Below, one piece after another: positions 4,527 through 5,134 of a stretch of 5,134 nt of DNA. Under the pieces are notes generated by a model. It was not told the origin of the DNA. It saw nothing but the letters and a program-made list of their open reading frames with translations, and ran no database searches. This DNA comes from an uncultured Endomicrobiia bacterium (GTDB taxonomy: Bacteria; Elusimicrobiota; Endomicrobiia; Endomicrobiales; Endomicrobiaceae): NCBI GenBank assembly GCA_905236115.1, contig CAJOOL010000232.1, forward strand, positions 1 through 5,134. Direction: 5' to 3'. The position numbers were made by a program, and so were the translations under genes. The first letter of the stretch is position 1. Every line of letters begins with the position of its first letter.

Positions 4527-4991
4527 ATGGAAAAATTAAAAATCAAGCAAAAGTTAAATCGCAGTGGTTTCACCCTCGTTGAGTTGGTAATCGTAATCGC
4601 CATTGTCATTATTTTGTCTGTAATTTCCGTGCCGATTTACCGAGGTTATGTGGATAAGGCAAAATGGTCTGAAGCTTATGCATTATTAGGAACAATTTTA
4701 TCAGCTCAAAAAGCTTATTATAGCGAATATGGTAATTTTCTAAGTTGTAGAGAAAGTTCTGCAGGAAATTTCGTTTTTACAAATTATGAAACAGTTTTAG
4801 GTGTTGATGCCCGTGGCAATAAATATTTTACTTTGTTTCATGTCGGTGATAGTGGCAGAGACAAACTAAAAGAAATGTTATGGGCAGGTGTAAATATACC
4901 TGAAGATTTAAGAAGAGTTGCTGGTAAAACGAGATTAGTACTACATTATAATATTGATGGTGGCACAACTTATCGCGAAGATGCCTATTAA
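4527..4991 (+). CDS. Type IV pilin-like protein (prepilin)
   Basis: A secreted pilin or pseudopilin of 154 residues. It starts at ATG 4527 behind AGGAGA (4515-4520, 6-nt gap). A 14-residue basic leader (MEKLKIKQKLNRSG) ends at a prepilin peptidase site, Gly14/Phe15, with the conserved Glu at mature position 5 (Glu19). The hydrophobic N-terminal helix runs TLVELVIVIAIVIILSVISV and has the usual Pro at mature position 22 (Pro36). An amphipathic segment follows (GYVDKAKWSEAYALLGTILSAQKAYYSEYGNFL), then a short globular C-terminal part. There is a single cysteine (Cys74), so the C-terminal disulfide of classical major pilins is absent. No assembly ATPase, peptidase or other pilus genes are in the window, so it is an isolated pilin gene. 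Whether it is a pilus subunit, a minor pilin or a secretion pseudopilin cannot be decided. The sequence style recalls Elusimicrobiota pilins, which are reported in large numbers per genome. Confidence 0.92.
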   Translation: MEKLKIKQKLNRSGFTLVELVIVIAIVIILSVISVPIYRGYVDKAKWSEAYALLGTILSAQKAYYSEYGNFLSCRESSAGNFVFTNYETVLGVDARGNKYFTLFHVGDSGRDKLKEMLWAGVNIPEDLRRVAGKTRLVLHYNIDGGTTYREDAY

Positions 4992-4999
4992 ATAAATAT

Positions 5000-5040
5000 T
5001 TGTTATTTTTGAATACAAATAAAAAATATAACAATTTTTT
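5000..5040 (+). terminator. Intrinsic terminator after the pilin gene
   Basis: TTGTTAT (5000-5006) pairs with ATAACAA (5028-5034). The stem continues as T-run against A-run with a small bulge and is followed by six Ts (5035-5040). It begins 9 nt after the pilin stop. The stem is A/T-rich and weak. Confidence 0.5.
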
Positions 5041-5092
5041 AAAATCATTTATATGGGATTAAACATTTTTACTTAAAAATTTACTGCAATAA

Positions 5093-5131
5093 AAATAAAT
5101 AAAAAATTGGACTGAACATAGCACAGTCCGA
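5093..5131 (-). terminator. Hairpin at window edge, probable terminator of a minus-strand gene to the right
   Basis: GGACTG (5109-5114) and CAGTCC (5124-5129) form a perfect 6-bp stem, extendable by a wobble and an A-T pair. Read on the minus strand, the stem is followed by AATTTTTTATTT, the arrangement of an intrinsic terminator. This implies a convergent gene beyond the right edge, which cannot be verified here. Confidence 0.45.
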
Positions 5132-5134
5132 AAA

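Noticed and set aside
4385..4582. 65-codon frame overlapping the pilin start
   Set aside because: It overlaps a well-supported gene out of frame and runs through stem-loop sequence. Only the part from TTG 4436 has a ribosome binding site, so it is kept only as a possible leader peptide in the leader entry.

Overview
The window is A+T-rich bacterial DNA with five protein genes and unusually repeat-laden intergenic spaces. No rRNA, tRNA, transposase or CRISPR array is visible. The type IV pilin-like protein (leader, then GFTLVELVIVIAIVIILSVI, then a YRGYVDKAKWSEAYALLGT region) and the gene style resemble gut Elusimicrobiota/Endomicrobia from memory. That assignment is an inference and has not been tested by any search.

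Left part (2-3258, + strand): a cell-envelope cluster. The 3' end of an EnvC-like murein hydrolase activator (coiled coil plus degenerate LytM domain) is followed by a C-terminal processing protease of the CtpA/Prc family (signal peptide, PDZ, S41 Ser-Lys-Gln catalytic set). A small membrane-anchored protein comes next; it may be the N-terminal domain of a YibQ-type divergent polysaccharide deacetylase without its catalytic part. EnvC, CtpA and YibQ often occur as neighbours, and EnvC and CtpA act on peptidoglycan remodelling and periplasmic protein processing. Here the genes are separated by 336 and 110 bp gaps that contain palindromic repeats.

Middle (3259-4400): a short minus-strand XRE-type helix-turn-helix regulator (3397-3735) is followed by about 790 bp without a convincing protein gene. 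That gap opens with a perfect sigma70-type promoter (TTGACA-17-TATAAT, + strand, 3814-3842). A probable minus-strand promoter for the regulator overlaps it, and the two share one palindromic -10. Downstream of the + promoter is a stretch able to fold into several stems, a candidate non-coding RNA. After that comes a mosaic of short palindromes: near-identical GTCATCCCCGA...TCGGGGATCTCGCAGTTG units, a GTCATTGCGAGG unit, and very regular hairpins with three-base GAA, GTA or AAA loops.

Right part (4401-5134): a structured leader of about 100 nt precedes a type IV pilin-like gene (4527-4991). An intrinsic terminator follows that gene, and a second hairpin at the window edge probably terminates a minus-strand gene lying beyond the window.

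The observations most worth following are the gene-less strong promoter with its foldable transcript, the pilin leader, the nested palindrome family, and the possible catalytic-domain-less deacetylase relative.
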